A stretch of DNA of 64,000 nt from Phytoseiulus persimilis (GCA_037576195.1 CM075104.1:12974211-13038210); one strand, 5' to 3'. Shown: positions 1-9,582, counted from the first letter of the stretch. Numbers and translations: made by a program. The notes: a model not told the origin generated them from the sequence alone.

Positions 1-754
1 TCGTTGAACGAAAGACTCCCCAGCTCACTCGGCAACTGCGATGAGAAAAGTCGTTTGCCCCTCTTGCCCCTCCGCCCTCAAGGGGCAGTTTTCCTCATCC
101 GTTCACCCTGACTCGAGAAGGAGTGTCTGATCATATTTCCGAAGCGTGGGGCAGTGAACAGCAGCAGGACAAGAGACGGAAGGCCCAACATTGTTCTGAT
201 GCCATATGTTCAATTCGTTCTCTACAACAACAAGGTCCTGCTCTGTCCTGAGAGGAGCGCGTTCATAGAAGCTTCACTGAGCCGGCGTGCTCTCCGCTGG
301 GCGGAGCTCTATTCGGGCTCGGGTATTCGGGCTCGCGGCAATCGGGCTCGCGGAATCGGGCTCGAGGGAGGTGAACCTTTCAGGTTCAAATTGAAATCAC
401 CGCATATAATCAGTGAAGTTCTCTGGTTTTGTATACCAGGGGACAGAACATGGTCATATTTCAGTCGGAACTCTTCAATGAGTTCGAACGATGTTCCCGG
501 ATTTTATATAAAACAGTCGCAAGGACGGTTAGTTGGTTACGAATTTCACAAGCACGAATGTCACCAGGATCTTCATCAATGATTTCCGACTAGCTTGCTT
601 CCGTTGCTTGCGCAGGTGCTCCTCTGCGTTCGTGAATAGCAACTCCACCTGTCGACCACGGGGTCAACCGTGGACCCCCTGAGCGACTTCGTTAGAGTTT
701 ATGGACTGCCGTGCCCCAAGGGGTCGATCACCGACCATCGATTTCTCGGAGCGA
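1..754. other. Left edge, no recognised gene
   Basis: I recognise no gene here. The open frames are short, mostly lack an ATG and have no known domain. Between about 305 and 372 there is a small cluster of a TCGGGCTCG-like motif repeated four to five times at irregular spacing, which makes this patch GC-rich. Confidence 0.5.
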
Positions 755-897
755 TTCTGACCTTCACTTTTCAAGTCTTGAGGGGTGATTCCGGGACCGA
801 TCTTACCATTACTTTCCCAGGTCTGAGGGGTGATTCCGGGACCGATCTGACCATTACTTCCCAAGTCTGGAGAAGTGATTCCGGGAGTAGACATCAT
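755..897 (-). repeat. 45-bp minisatellite, three copies in inverted orientation
   Basis: Three 45-bp units read here on the minus strand (plus-strand signature GGGGTGATTCCGGGACCGAT). They are the reverse complement of the units that fill 2.0-9.2 kb. The copies are moderately diverged, so this looks like an old outlier of the family, in opposite orientation to the main arrays. Confidence 0.8.
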
Positions 898-1034
898 TTT
901 CCGTAGTACGGCAAATGAGTTCTCGTACAGCCGGTACAGATATTGATTTTTCGTACCCTGGATCCGAGGATCCTTAGTACTTATGATCGGCTCCGTTCGT
1001 CAGTTTGTCCGCATTCCCCCTGAAATTCATAGGA

Positions 1035-1307
1035 GGGGGGGGGGGGTCCAAACAGAGCCGACATGGGTCAAACTCGAGGATCGGCCTCGTGTTCGCCCTC
1101 GTTGTCTCTTCTGAGAGTTCTCTGGATCGGCATTCGGACAGAGAACTCTCAGAAGAGACAAATCGAACTATTTCATTCCACAGAGCTTCCAGAAGAGACA
1201 ACTCGAACTATTTCGTTCCAAAGAGGTTTCAGAAGAGACAAATCGAACCATTTCATTCCACAGAGCTTTGAGAGAACTCTCAGAAGAGACAAATAGGGGG
1301 GGGGGGG
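1035..1307. repeat. Poly-G-flanked cassette with a 22-bp inverted repeat and 40-bp tandem repeats
   Basis: The stretch is bounded by two runs of twelve G (1035-1046 and 1296-1307). Inside are a perfect 22-bp inverted repeat (1103-1124 against 1139-1160, 14-nt loop) and a 40-bp tandem repeat whose AGAAGAGACA start recurs at 1151, 1191 and 1231, with a further copy at about 1283. The right arm of the inverted repeat overlaps the first tandem copy. Short open frames on both strands are by-products of the repetition. Confidence 0.75.
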
Positions 1308-1985
1308 AATCCGGCACCAATAGATTCCGGTAGATTTGCTCGCCGACAAGTTGTGATCGTCCTCAAAACGTCCCTTTCTTCCGCTGCCCTAGCGTCAAGG
1401 TCGACTGAGCATCCAGCCCCCGCTCCCAGTTGTGTCCGAGTAAGTTCGTCTTCTTACTCCGTGAGTCGCAGCTCTTTCGCCACCCAGATCTCAGGACCTC
1501 ACCTAGTGCGAGCTTTGGCAGACAGCGGAAGCCTTCGTTACAGTATTGTCAGAGAACAGAGGTACCGCACGGAGCGAGAATCAGGTATCGACCGCTATCT
1601 GATCCAGCTTTCGGCTCCCCAGACTCGGCAAAACATTTTCAGATTGATCCTGGAATCAACCCACCAGACTCAGAAAAGTATACTCAGATTGGTCCGTGCT
1701 AGTCGCCACAGCTTGTTCTTACATATTCCGACGTATCCTCTCCAGTTCCGATATCCGTTCGGAGTGGTGATGGTCCCACGCACGTCGTCGTGGATTGTTG
1801 TTCCATCATGTGCATTGTTGTGGATACTCCATCCACAACAAGAGAACACTTTCTGTCCAGTCGGCGGGCCCCTAGCTGCCTTGATTTTTTTTAAAGCATG
1901 AAACATCTTCTGGACCGATGAAAACCGAGCGAGATTTGGAAACTTAAAATGCTCATATCCCTGTTATCTGAAGGAGTTCAGAGCT
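1308..1985. other. Spacer with one degenerate pair of 45-bp units
   Basis: No gene is recognised. About two diverged 45-bp units lie at roughly 1615-1705, recognisable from CCAGACTC followed by CAGATTG and GGAATCAACCC. The rest is unrecognised; open frames of up to 182 codons across it match no family I know. Confidence 0.55.
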
Positions 1986-2360
1986 CATGAAAGTGGGTTT
2001 TGGAAAGCTCGTGAATCCAGACACCACAAAGTTTGGTCAGATCGATTCCGGAATCACCCGCCCAGACCCCCAAGAGTATGATCAGACAGGCCCCGGAATC
2101 ACCCCTCCAGCTTTTAAAAAGTATGGTCAGATCGATCCCGGAATAACCCCTCCAGGTTTTAAGAAGCATAGTCAGATTGGTCCCGGAATCACCCCTCCAG
2201 GTTTTAAGAAGCATAGTCAGATTGGTCCCGGAATCACCCCTCCAGGTTCTGAAGAGTATGGTCAGATGGGTCCCGGAATCACCCCTCCAGGTTTCGAAAA
2301 GTATGGTCAGATTGGTCCCGGAATCCCCCTCAAGGTTTCAAAAAGTATGGTCAGATTGGT
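1986..2360 (+). repeat. 45-bp minisatellite array 0, about eight copies
   Basis: Tandem 45-bp units in the plus orientation, of a subfamily with GGTTTTAAGAAG or GGTTTCGAAAAG where the main arrays have GAGTTGGAAAGT. It ends directly at the first tail unit (from about 2361), as the later arrays do. The leader seen in front of the other arrays is not recognisable here, so this looks like the truncated first member of the higher-order series. Confidence 0.8.
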
Positions 2361-2697
2361 GGGGTAGGGAAGGATATCCGATGACAATGGGATGAGGCCT
2401 AAGAGTCTGGCTGGCGTCATAACGGGGCGGTGCACCGTATCGTCAGAATTTGGATGCGGATGACAGTATGGAGGGAGTCAAAGTTGGGGTAAATCGCGAG
2501 GGGGGGAGGAGGGGAGGAGGAGGGGGGGATAGGTGGGTGGCCTATGTCCTTCCCGGAGAGCCGCCCTACATTATGCAGTTTGTTCCAAGTCGATCCGATC
2601 AATACCAGAGGAGCCTATTGAGGACATACAAACAAACAAACAAACAAACAACCAAACAAACAAACAGACCCTGGATTTTTATATATATAGAAGATAA
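2361..2697 (+). repeat. Tail unit T1, RTE-like 3' end
   Basis: The unit runs from the array edge through GGAAGGATATCCGATGAC, a conserved stretch starting GAGTCTGGCTGGCGTC (2403), a G-rich block (about 2500-2530) and an (AAAC)n run, to an end of TTTTTATATATATAG. A short tandem repeat followed by a T/A-rich terminus resembles the 3' ends of RTE-type non-LTR retroelements. No reverse transcriptase is encoded, so the unit would be non-autonomous. The RTE assignment is inference from the tail shape only. Confidence 0.55.
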
Positions 2698-2984
2698 GAG
2701 TCTGGCTGGCGTCATAACGGGGCGGTGCACCGTATCGTCAGAGTTTGGATGCGGATGACAGTATGGAGGGAGTCAAAGTTGGGGTAAATCGCGAGGGGGG
2801 GAGGAGGGGAGGAGGAGGGGGGGAGAGGTGGGTGGCCTATGTCCTTCCCGGAGAGCCGCCCTACATTATGCAGTTTGTTCCAAGTCGATCCGATCAATAC
2901 CAGAGGAGCCTATTGGGGACATACAAACAAACAAACAAACAAACAACCAAACAAACAAACAGACCCTGGATTTTTATATATATA
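2698..2984 (+). repeat. Tail unit T2, tandem duplicate of T1
   Basis: It repeats T1 with a 295-bp period (GAGTCTGGCTGG at 2403 and again at 2698) and very few differences, including the G-rich block and the (AAAC)n run. It lacks the first ~40 bp of T1, so it starts immediately after the previous A/T-rich terminus. Near-identity implies a recent duplication or homogenisation. Confidence 0.8.
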
Positions 2985-3161
2985 GACTACGCTGGCCGGC
3001 CCGTCCCTTGCTTCGGGAGTCTACTGCTGACAGACACACATTGCCTTGAATGTAGTGTCATGAGACCTTCGGGAGTGGCCACCGATTCTCGATAAGATTC
3101 TGACCTGGAATCGAGGCACTTTCCTCTCTTTTCACTCGGTCAGCATCATGGTTTTGAGAAG
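2985..3161 (+). repeat. Leader unit L1
   Basis: About 180 bp beginning GACTACGCTGG and running to the first 45-bp unit. It is closely repeated at 7316-7495 and, truncated, at 9941-10003. Shared landmarks are GGGAGTCTACTGCTGACAGA, GTGGCCACCGATTCTCGATA and GATCGAGGCACTTT. It always stands between a tail unit and a 45-bp array, or at the truncated end of the series, so it is part of the higher-order unit. Confidence 0.8.
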
Positions 3162-5672
3162 TATGGTCAGATTGGTGTCGTAATCACCCCTTCAGATTCG
3201 GAGAAGCATGGTCAGATTGGTCTCGGAATCACCCCTCCAGAGTTGGAAAGTAATGGCCAGATTGGCCTCGGAATCACCCCTCCAGAGTTGGAAAGTAATG
3301 GCCAGATTGATACCGGAATCACCCCTCCAGAGTAGGAGAGTAATGGCCAGATCGCTCCCAGAATCACCCCTCCAGAGTTGGGAAGTAATGGCCAGATTGG
3401 CCTCGGAATCACCCCTCCAGAGTTGGAAAGTAATGGCCAGATTGGTACCGGAATCACCCCTCCAGAGTTGGAAACTAATGGCCAGATTGGCACCGGAATC
3501 ACCCCTCCAGAGTTGGAAACTAATGGCCAGATTGGCACCGGAATCACCCCTCCAGAGTTGAAAACTAATGGCCAGATTGGTCTCGGAATCACCCCTCCAG
3601 AGTTGGAAAGTAATGGCCAGATTGGTCTCAGAATCCCCCCTCCAGAGTTGGAAAGTAATGGCCAGATTGGTACCGGAATCACCCCTCCAGAATTGAAAAC
3701 TAATGGCAAGATTGGTCTCGGAATCACCCCTCCAGAGTTGGAAAGTAATGGCCAGATTGGTCTCAGAATCCCCCCTCCAGAGTTGGAAAGTAATGGCCAG
3801 ATTGGTACCGGAATCACCCCTCCAGAGTTGGAAACTAATGGCCAGATTGGCACCGGAATCACCCCTCCAGAGTTGGAAACTAATGGCCAGATTGGTCTCG
3901 GAATCACCCCTCCAGAGTTGGAAAGTGATGGCCAGATTGGTCTCAGAATCACCCCTCCAGAGTTGGAAAGTCATGGCCAGATTGGTTCCGGAATCACCCC
4001 TCCAGAGTTGGAAAGTAATTGCCAGATACGTTCCGGAATCACCCCTCCAGAGTTGGAAAGTAATGGCCAGATTGGTCTCGGAATCACCCCTCCAGAGTTG
4101 GAAAGTAATGGCCAGATTGGTCTCGGAATCACCCCTCCAGAGTTGGAAAGTAATGGCCAGATTGGTCTCGGAATCACCCCTCCAGAGTTGGAAAGTAATG
4201 GCCAGATTGGTCTCGGAATCACCCCTCCAGAGTTGGAAAGTAATGGCCAGATTGATACCGGAATCACCCCTCCAGAGTTGGAAAGTAATTGCCAGATAGG
4301 TTCCGGAATCACCCCTCCAGAGTTGGAAAGTAATGGCCAGATTGGTCTCGGAATCACCCCTCCAGAGTTGAAAACTAATGGCCAGATTGGTCTCGGAATC
4401 ACCCCTCCAGAGTTGGGAAGTAATGGCCAGATTGGTCTCGGAATCGACCCTCCAGAGTTGGAAAGTAATGGCCAGATTGGTCTCGGAATCACCCCTCCAG
4501 AGTTGGAAAGTAATGGCCAGATTGATACCGGAATCACCCCTCCAGAGTTGGAAAGTAATTGCCAGATAGGCTCCGGAATCACCCCTCCAGAGTTGGAAAG
4601 TAATGGCCAGATTGGTCTCGGAATCACCCCTCCAGAGTTGAAAACTAATGGCCAGATTGGTCTCGGAATCACCCCTCCAGAGTTGGAAAGTAATGGCCAG
4701 ATTGGTCTCCGAATCACCCCTCCAGAGTTGGAAAGTAATGGCCAAATTGGTCTCGGAATCACCCCTCCAGAGTTGGAAAGTAATGGCCAGATTGGTCTCG
4801 GAATCACCCCTCCAGACTTGGAAAGTGATAGTCAGATTGGTCTCGGAATCAACCCTCCAGAGTTGGAAAGTAATGGCCAGATTGGTACCGGAATCACCCC
4901 TCCAGAGTTGGAAACTAATGGCGAGATTGATACCGGAATCACCCTTCCAGAGTTGGAAACTAATGGCCAGATTGGCACCGGAATCACCCCTCCAGAGTTG
5001 AAAACTAATGGCAAGATTGGTCTCGGAATCACCCCTCCAGAGTTCGAAAGTAATGGCCAGATTGGTCTCAGAATCCCCCCTCCAGAGTTGGAAAGTAATG
5101 GCCAGATAGGTACCGGAATCACCCCTCCAGAGTTGGACACTAATGGCCAGATTGGCACCGGAATCACCCCTCCAGAGTTGGAAACTAATGGCCAGATTGG
5201 TCTCGGAATCACCCCTCCAGAGTTGGAAAGTGATTGCCAGATTGGTCTCAGAATCACCCCTCCAGAGTTGGAAAGTCATGGCCAGATTGGTTCCGGAATC
5301 ACCCCTCCAGAGTTGGAAAGTAATTGCCAGATACGTTCCGGAATCACCCCTCCAGAGTTGGAAAGTAATGGTCAAATTGGCACCGGAATCACCCCTCCAG
5401 AGTTGGAAACTAATGGTCGGATTGGTGTCGGAATCACCCCTCCAAAGTTGGAAAGTAATGTCCAGATTGGTCTCGCAATCAGCCCTCCAGAGTTAGAAAC
5501 TAAAGGCCAGATTGGTCTCGTAATCACCCCTCCAGAGTTGGAAACTAATGGCCAGATTGGTCTCGGAATCACCCCTCCAGAGTTGGAAAGTAATGGCCAG
5601 ATTGGTCTCGGAATCACCCCTCCAGAGTTGGGAAGTAATGGCCTTATTGGTCTCGAAATCACCCCTCCAGGA
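3162..5672 (+). repeat. 45-bp minisatellite array A, about 55 copies
   Basis: Some 55 head-to-tail units; typical pieces are CCTCCAGAGTTGGAAAGTAA and TGGCCAGATTGG, with GGAATCACCCC between units. Because 45 is a multiple of three, very long open frames appear on both strands (over 700 codons on each), reading 15-residue repeats such as GITPPELESNGQIGL. Differences between units mostly change the amino acid (Leu/Thr/Ser, Gly/Asp, Ser/Thr, Glu/Lys), which argues against selection on a protein. Larger segments are duplicated inside the array: about 3690-4040 recurs at about 4995-5345, 1305 bp (29 units) away. Confidence 0.9.
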
Positions 5673-6006
5673 ATTTTTATGATCGATTCTCATGATAGAT
5701 GTACAGGAGAGGAGGTGGGGAAGGATATCCGATGACGATGGGATGAGTCTGGCTGGCGTCATAACGGGGCGGTGCACCTTATCGTCAGAATTTGGATGCG
5801 GATGACAGTATGGAGGGGGTCAAAGTTGGGGTAAATCGCGAGGGAGGGAGGAGGTGAGGAGGAGGGGGGAGGGGTGGGTGGCCTATGTCCGTCCCGGAGA
5901 GCCGCCCTACATTATGCAGTTTGTTCCAAGTCGATCCGATCAATACCAGAGGAGCCTATTGAGGACATACAAACAAACAAACAAACAGACCCTGGATTTT
6001 TATATA
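5673..6006 (+). repeat. Tail unit T3, interrupted by mariner
   Basis: Same tail as T1: GGAAGGATATCCGATGAC, GAGTCTGGCTGGCGTC, G-rich block, shorter (AAAC)n run, then TTTTTATATA. The terminal TATATAG is displaced to 7291-7297 by the mariner insertion. The preceding link (5673-5706, ending in GTACAGGAGAGGAGG) is shared with the end of array C. Confidence 0.8.
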
Positions 6007-7290
6007 TTAGGTAAGTCAAAAAGTTCGTCGGCTTTTTGAAGCCGCATTTTTGAAATTCCCGCGCTCTACAGCAGTGCCGCCTGGGAGTGCGGCTGGGTGT
6101 TTACACTGAAGATTAGACTCTCGGCTGCGCGCGGATACACCGCTCCCAACTTTATCGTATACTTTGTGGAATCAGCAGCTATTTGAAATGGAGGAAAAAA
6201 AAGAGCATTTTCGACACATCATGTTGTTCTCCTACCGCGAAGGCTTAAGTGCAGCGCAGACAACGCGGAAGATATGCGCAGTTTACGGCGAAAACGCACT
6301 ACACAAATCCACGGTCGAAAAGCGATTCGCCCGTTTCGAAGCTGGAAACTTCAATCTTGAAGATGAGCCGAGATCAGGACGACCTCAAGTTGTGGAGACG
6401 GACGAAATCATTAGCTTGGTTACTTCGAATCCAGCCTTGACCATGAAAGAAATTGAAGATGTGACGGGAGTCTCTCACGGAACCGTTTGGAACCGCCTGC
6501 ATCAAGCAGGTTTCTCAAGCAAGCGGAATATCTGGCTACCTCACGACCTCACTGATAGGCAGCTTGAACGACGCGTTGATACCTGTCACCTACTACTCCG
6601 GAAGAACCACAAGGAATCGTTTCTGAGGAGATTGATAACCGGCGATGAAAAATGGATACTCTACAGAAACGCAACACAGAGAAGAAGCTGGGTCCGCAAA
6701 GGTTCTCAGGCAGCAGCTATCCCCAGACCAGAACTTCATCAAAAAAAGGTCATGCTGAGCTGCTGGTGGGACTGCAAAGGCGTAGTGTTTTTTGAGCTGC
6801 TCCCGATGGATCAGACTATCAACTCCGAAGTCTACTGCAGACAACTTGAAGATTTGAAGACCGCAGTTGCATCCAAGCGCCCAGGTTTGGCAAACAGGTG
6901 GGGCGTGGTTTTTCAACATGATAATGCGAGACCACACAAAAGTTTGGCTTCCCGGCAGAAATTGGCGGAGTTTGATTGGGATGTGCTACCGCACCCAGCC
7001 TATAGTCCCGACCTCGCACCATCAGATTATCACTTGTTCAGGTCTCTGCAGAACTCTCTTGACGGCGCCACATTTGAATCTTTGGAGGATATTAAAAATC
7101 ACCTCCATCGATATTTTGATAATAAAGAGAAAAAGTTCTGGGAGAATGGAATCATGGATTTACCAGAGCGATGGGCGAAGGTCATCGAACAAAACGGTCA
7201 ATATATAATTGAATAAAAATATTGTTGTCTGCAGAGATTTGGCTCCTCAAAATCGGGTAGAAAAGCCGACGAACTTTTTGACTTACCTAA
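6007..7290 (+). mobile_element. Complete mariner transposon, 1284 bp
   Basis: A DD34D mariner inserted in the A/T-rich end of tail T3. The terminal inverted repeats are 30 bp and perfect (6007-6036 against 7261-7290), starting TTAGGTAAGTCAAAAAGTTC. A TA dinucleotide flanks each side (6005-6006 and 7291-7292), the expected mariner target duplication. The single open frame inside codes for an apparently intact transposase. Identical ends and an unbroken frame indicate a recent insertion. The element is younger than the repeat unit it interrupts. Confidence 0.95.
6188..7216 (+). CDS. Mariner transposase (DD34D), 342 aa, apparently intact
   Basis: Catalyses cut-and-paste transposition at TA sites in the nucleus by binding the terminal inverted repeats. 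I start at the ATG at 6188 (MEEKKEHFRH); the in-frame extension further 5' has no ATG. Residues 1-110 form the paired helix-turn-helix DNA-binding part, with the RSGRP linker at 62-66. WLPHDL (116-121) matches the family's W-V/L-P-H-E/D-L signature. The catalytic triad is complete: D153 in TGDEKW, D245 in HDNARPH and D280 in YSPDLAPSDYH, with 34 residues between the last two. The length is normal for mariner (about 340-350). A TAA stop is followed by the 3' inverted repeat 44 bp later. I see no stop or frameshift. The subfamily is not assigned; the N-terminus recalls irritans-type sequences, the C-terminal half less so. Confidence 0.93.
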   Translation: MEEKKEHFRHIMLFSYREGLSAAQTTRKICAVYGENALHKSTVEKRFARFEAGNFNLEDEPRSGRPQVVETDEIISLVTSNPALTMKEIEDVTGVSHGTVWNRLHQAGFSSKRNIWLPHDLTDRQLERRVDTCHLLLRKNHKESFLRRLITGDEKWILYRNATQRRSWVRKGSQAAAIPRPELHQKKVMLSCWWDCKGVVFFELLPMDQTINSEVYCRQLEDLKTAVASKRPGLANRWGVVFQHDNARPHKSLASRQKLAEFDWDVLPHPAYSPDLAPSDYHLFRSLQNSLDGATFESLEDIKNHLHRYFDNKEKKFWENGIMDLPERWAKVIEQNGQYIIE

Positions 7291-7297
7291 TATATAG

Positions 7298-7495
7298 ACT
7301 AGCCGGCCTTCGGCCGACTACGCTGGCTGGCCCGTCCCTTGCTTTGGGAGTCTACTGCTGACAGACACACCTTGCCTAACATGCGGTGTCATCGGGACAC
7401 CTTCGGGGGTGGCCACCGATTCTCGATAGGATTCTGACCTGGGATCGAGGCACTTTTCCTTCTCTTCACTGGGTCAGCATTAGGGTTTCGAGAAG
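7298..7495 (+). repeat. Leader unit L2 with a GC hairpin insertion
   Basis: The same leader as L1, starting GACTACGCTGG at 7316 and running into array B. Between the tail terminus and the leader there are about 18 extra bases compared with L1, containing GCCGGCCTTCGGCC, a short perfect stem with a TTCG loop, and a duplicated GACTA. Confidence 0.75.
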
Positions 7496-8328
7496 TAATG
7501 CTCAGATCGGTCCCGGAATCACCCCTCCAGAGTTGGGAAGTAATGCTCAGATTGGTCTCGGAATCACCCCTCCAGAGTTGGGAAGTAATGCTCAGATTGG
7601 TCTCGGAATCACCCCTCCAGAGTTGAAAAGTAATGCTCAGATCGGTCTCGGAATCACCCCTCCAGAGTTGGGAAGTAATGCTCAGATTGGTCTCGGAATC
7701 ACCCCTCCAGAGTTGGGAAGTAATGCTCAGATCGGTCTCGGAATCACTCCTCCAGAGTTGAAAAGTAATGCTCAGATCGGTCTCGGAATCACTCCTCCAG
7801 AGTTGGGGAGTAATGCTCAGATTGGCCCCGGAATCACCCCTCCAGAGTTGAAAAGTAATGCTCAGATCGGTCTCGGAATCACTCCTCCAGAGTTGGGAAG
7901 TAATGCTCAGATTGGTCTCGGAATCACCCCTCCAGAGTTGAAAAGTAATGCTCAGATTGGTCTCGGAATCACCCCTCCAGAGTTGGGAAGTAATGCTCAG
8001 ATTGGTCTCGGAATCACCCCTCCAGAGTTGGGAAGTAATGCTCAGATTGGTGTCGGAATCACCCCTCCAGAGTTGGGAAGTAATGCTCAGATTGGTCCCG
8101 GAATCACCCCTCCAGAGTTGGGAAGTAATGCTCAGATTGGTCTCGGAATCACTCCTCCAGAGTTGGAAAGTAATGCTCAGATCGGTCTCGGAATCACCCC
8201 TCCAGAGTTGGAAAGTAATGCTCAGATTGGTCCCGGAATCACCCCTCCAGAGTTGGGAAGTAATGCTCAGATTGGTCTCGGAATCACCCCTCCAGAGTTG
8301 GAAAGTAATGGCCAGATTGGTCCCGGCC
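7496..8328 (+). repeat. 45-bp minisatellite array B, about 18 copies, distinct subfamily
   Basis: Tandem 45-bp units carrying AGTAATGCTCAGAT, usually after GGGA or AAA, where array A has GAAAGTAATGGCC. The variant is nearly uniform across the array, so B was homogenised separately from A. The last one or two units before 8328 revert to the GGCCAGATT form. Open frames through it are by-products of the 45-bp period. Confidence 0.9.
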
Positions 8329-8461
8329 ATCGTAGAACCCGCCTCATTTACCCGGGTCCGTACCCGCGTCTGGAACCGGGTACCCGAAGTCGGGTAATCG
8401 GGTACCCGGGTCCGATACCCGGGTCCGGAACCGGGTATCATACCCGGTTCTGCGACCCCTA
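8329..8461. repeat. ACCCGGGT-rich island between two array subfamilies
   Basis: About 130 bp of unrelated sequence that splits the minisatellite exactly where its subfamily changes. It contains about a dozen ACCCG or CGGGT motifs on both strands, including near-palindromes such as GGGTACCCGGGTCC, and could fold into several hairpins. I see no target duplication or terminal repeats. A similar but weaker TCGGG-rich cluster lies near 305-372. Confidence 0.7.
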
Positions 8462-9232
8462 TTGGAAAGTAATGGCCAGATTGGTCTCGGAATCACCCCT
8501 CCAGAGTTGGAAAGTAATGGCCAGATTGGTCTCGGAATCACCCCTCCAGAGTTGGAAAGTAATGGCCAGATTGGTCTCGGAATCACCCCTCCAGAGTTGG
8601 AAAGTAATGGCCAGATTGATACCGGAATCACCCCTCCAGAGTTGAAAACTAATGGTCAAATTGGCACCGGAATCACCCCTCCAGAGTTGGAAACTAATGG
8701 TCGGATTGGTCTCAGAATCACCCCTCCAAACAAAGTTGGAAAGTAATGTCCAGATTGGTCTCGGAATCACCCCTCCAGAGTTGGAAAGTAATGGCCAGAT
8801 TGGTTTCGGAATCACCCCTCCAGAGTTGGAAAGTAATGGCCAGATTGGTCTCGGAATCACCCCTCCAGAGTTGAAAACTAATGGTCAAATTGGCACCGGA
8901 ATCACCCCTCCAGAGTTGGAAAGTAATGGCCAGATTGATACCGGAAACACCCCTCCAGAGTTGAAAACTAATGGTCAAATTGGCACCGGAATCACCCCTC
9001 CAGAGTTGGAAAGTAATGGCCAGATTGGTCTCGGAATCACCCCTCCAAAGTTGGAAAGTAATGTCCAGATTGGTCTCGCAATCAGCCCTCCAGAGTTAGA
9101 AACTAAAGGCCAGATTGGTCTCGTAATCACCCCTCCAGAGTTGGAAACTAATGGCCAGATTGGTCTCGGAATCACCCCTCCAGAGTTGGGAAGTAATGGC
9201 CTTATTGGTCTCGAAATCACCCCTCCAGGAAT
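8462..9232 (+). repeat. 45-bp minisatellite array C, about 17 copies
   Basis: Units here return to the array A type (GAAAGTAATGGCC). The last several units (about 9040-9232) closely match the last units of array A (about 5450-5672), including the unusual GCAATCAGCCC and AACTAAAGGCC variants. One unit near 8727-8735 has a short ACAA insertion that shifts the phase. The shared end indicates that arrays A and C descend from one array-plus-tail segment. Confidence 0.88.
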
Positions 9233-9582
9233 TTTTATGATAGATTTTTATGATAGATGTATAGGAGAGGAGGTGGGGAAGGATATCCGATGACGATGGG
9301 ATGAGTCTGGCTGGCGTCATAACGGGGCGGTGCACCTTATCGTCAGAATTTGGATGCGGGTGACAGTATGGAGGGGGTCAAAGTTGGGGTAAATCGCGAG
9401 GGGGGAAGGAGGGGAGGGGGAGGGGGGGGGAGGGGGGGTGGCCTATGTCCTTCCCGGTGAGTCGCCCTACATTATGAAGTTTGTTCCAAGTCGATCCGAT
9501 CAATACCGGAGGAGCCTATTGAGGACAAACAAACAAACAGACAAACAAACAAACAAACAGACCCTGGATTTTTATATATATA
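9233..9582 (+). repeat. Tail unit T4
   Basis: Same tail as T3, with the same link (AATTTTTATGAT, then GAGAGGAGGTGGGG), GAGTCTGGCTGGCGTC, a very G-rich block (about 9399-9438), an (AAAC)n run with two AGAC interruptions, and TTTTTATATATATAG. Confidence 0.8.

Noticed and set aside
2450-3095. Small proteins reading MDADDSMEGVKVGVNREGG in the tail units
   Set aside because: The frames exist only because the tails are duplicates. They run through the G-rich block and the (AAAC)n repeat, and differ by indels among T1 to T5.
3162-5672. Repeat-protein genes of over 700 codons on either strand
   Set aside because: Open frames on several phases and both strands follow from the 45-bp period. Differences among units are mostly amino-acid changing, and the frames have no plausible start context or conserved domain.
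3162-9232. CRISPR-like array
   Set aside because: The units are head-to-tail with no unique spacers and the context is eukaryotic.
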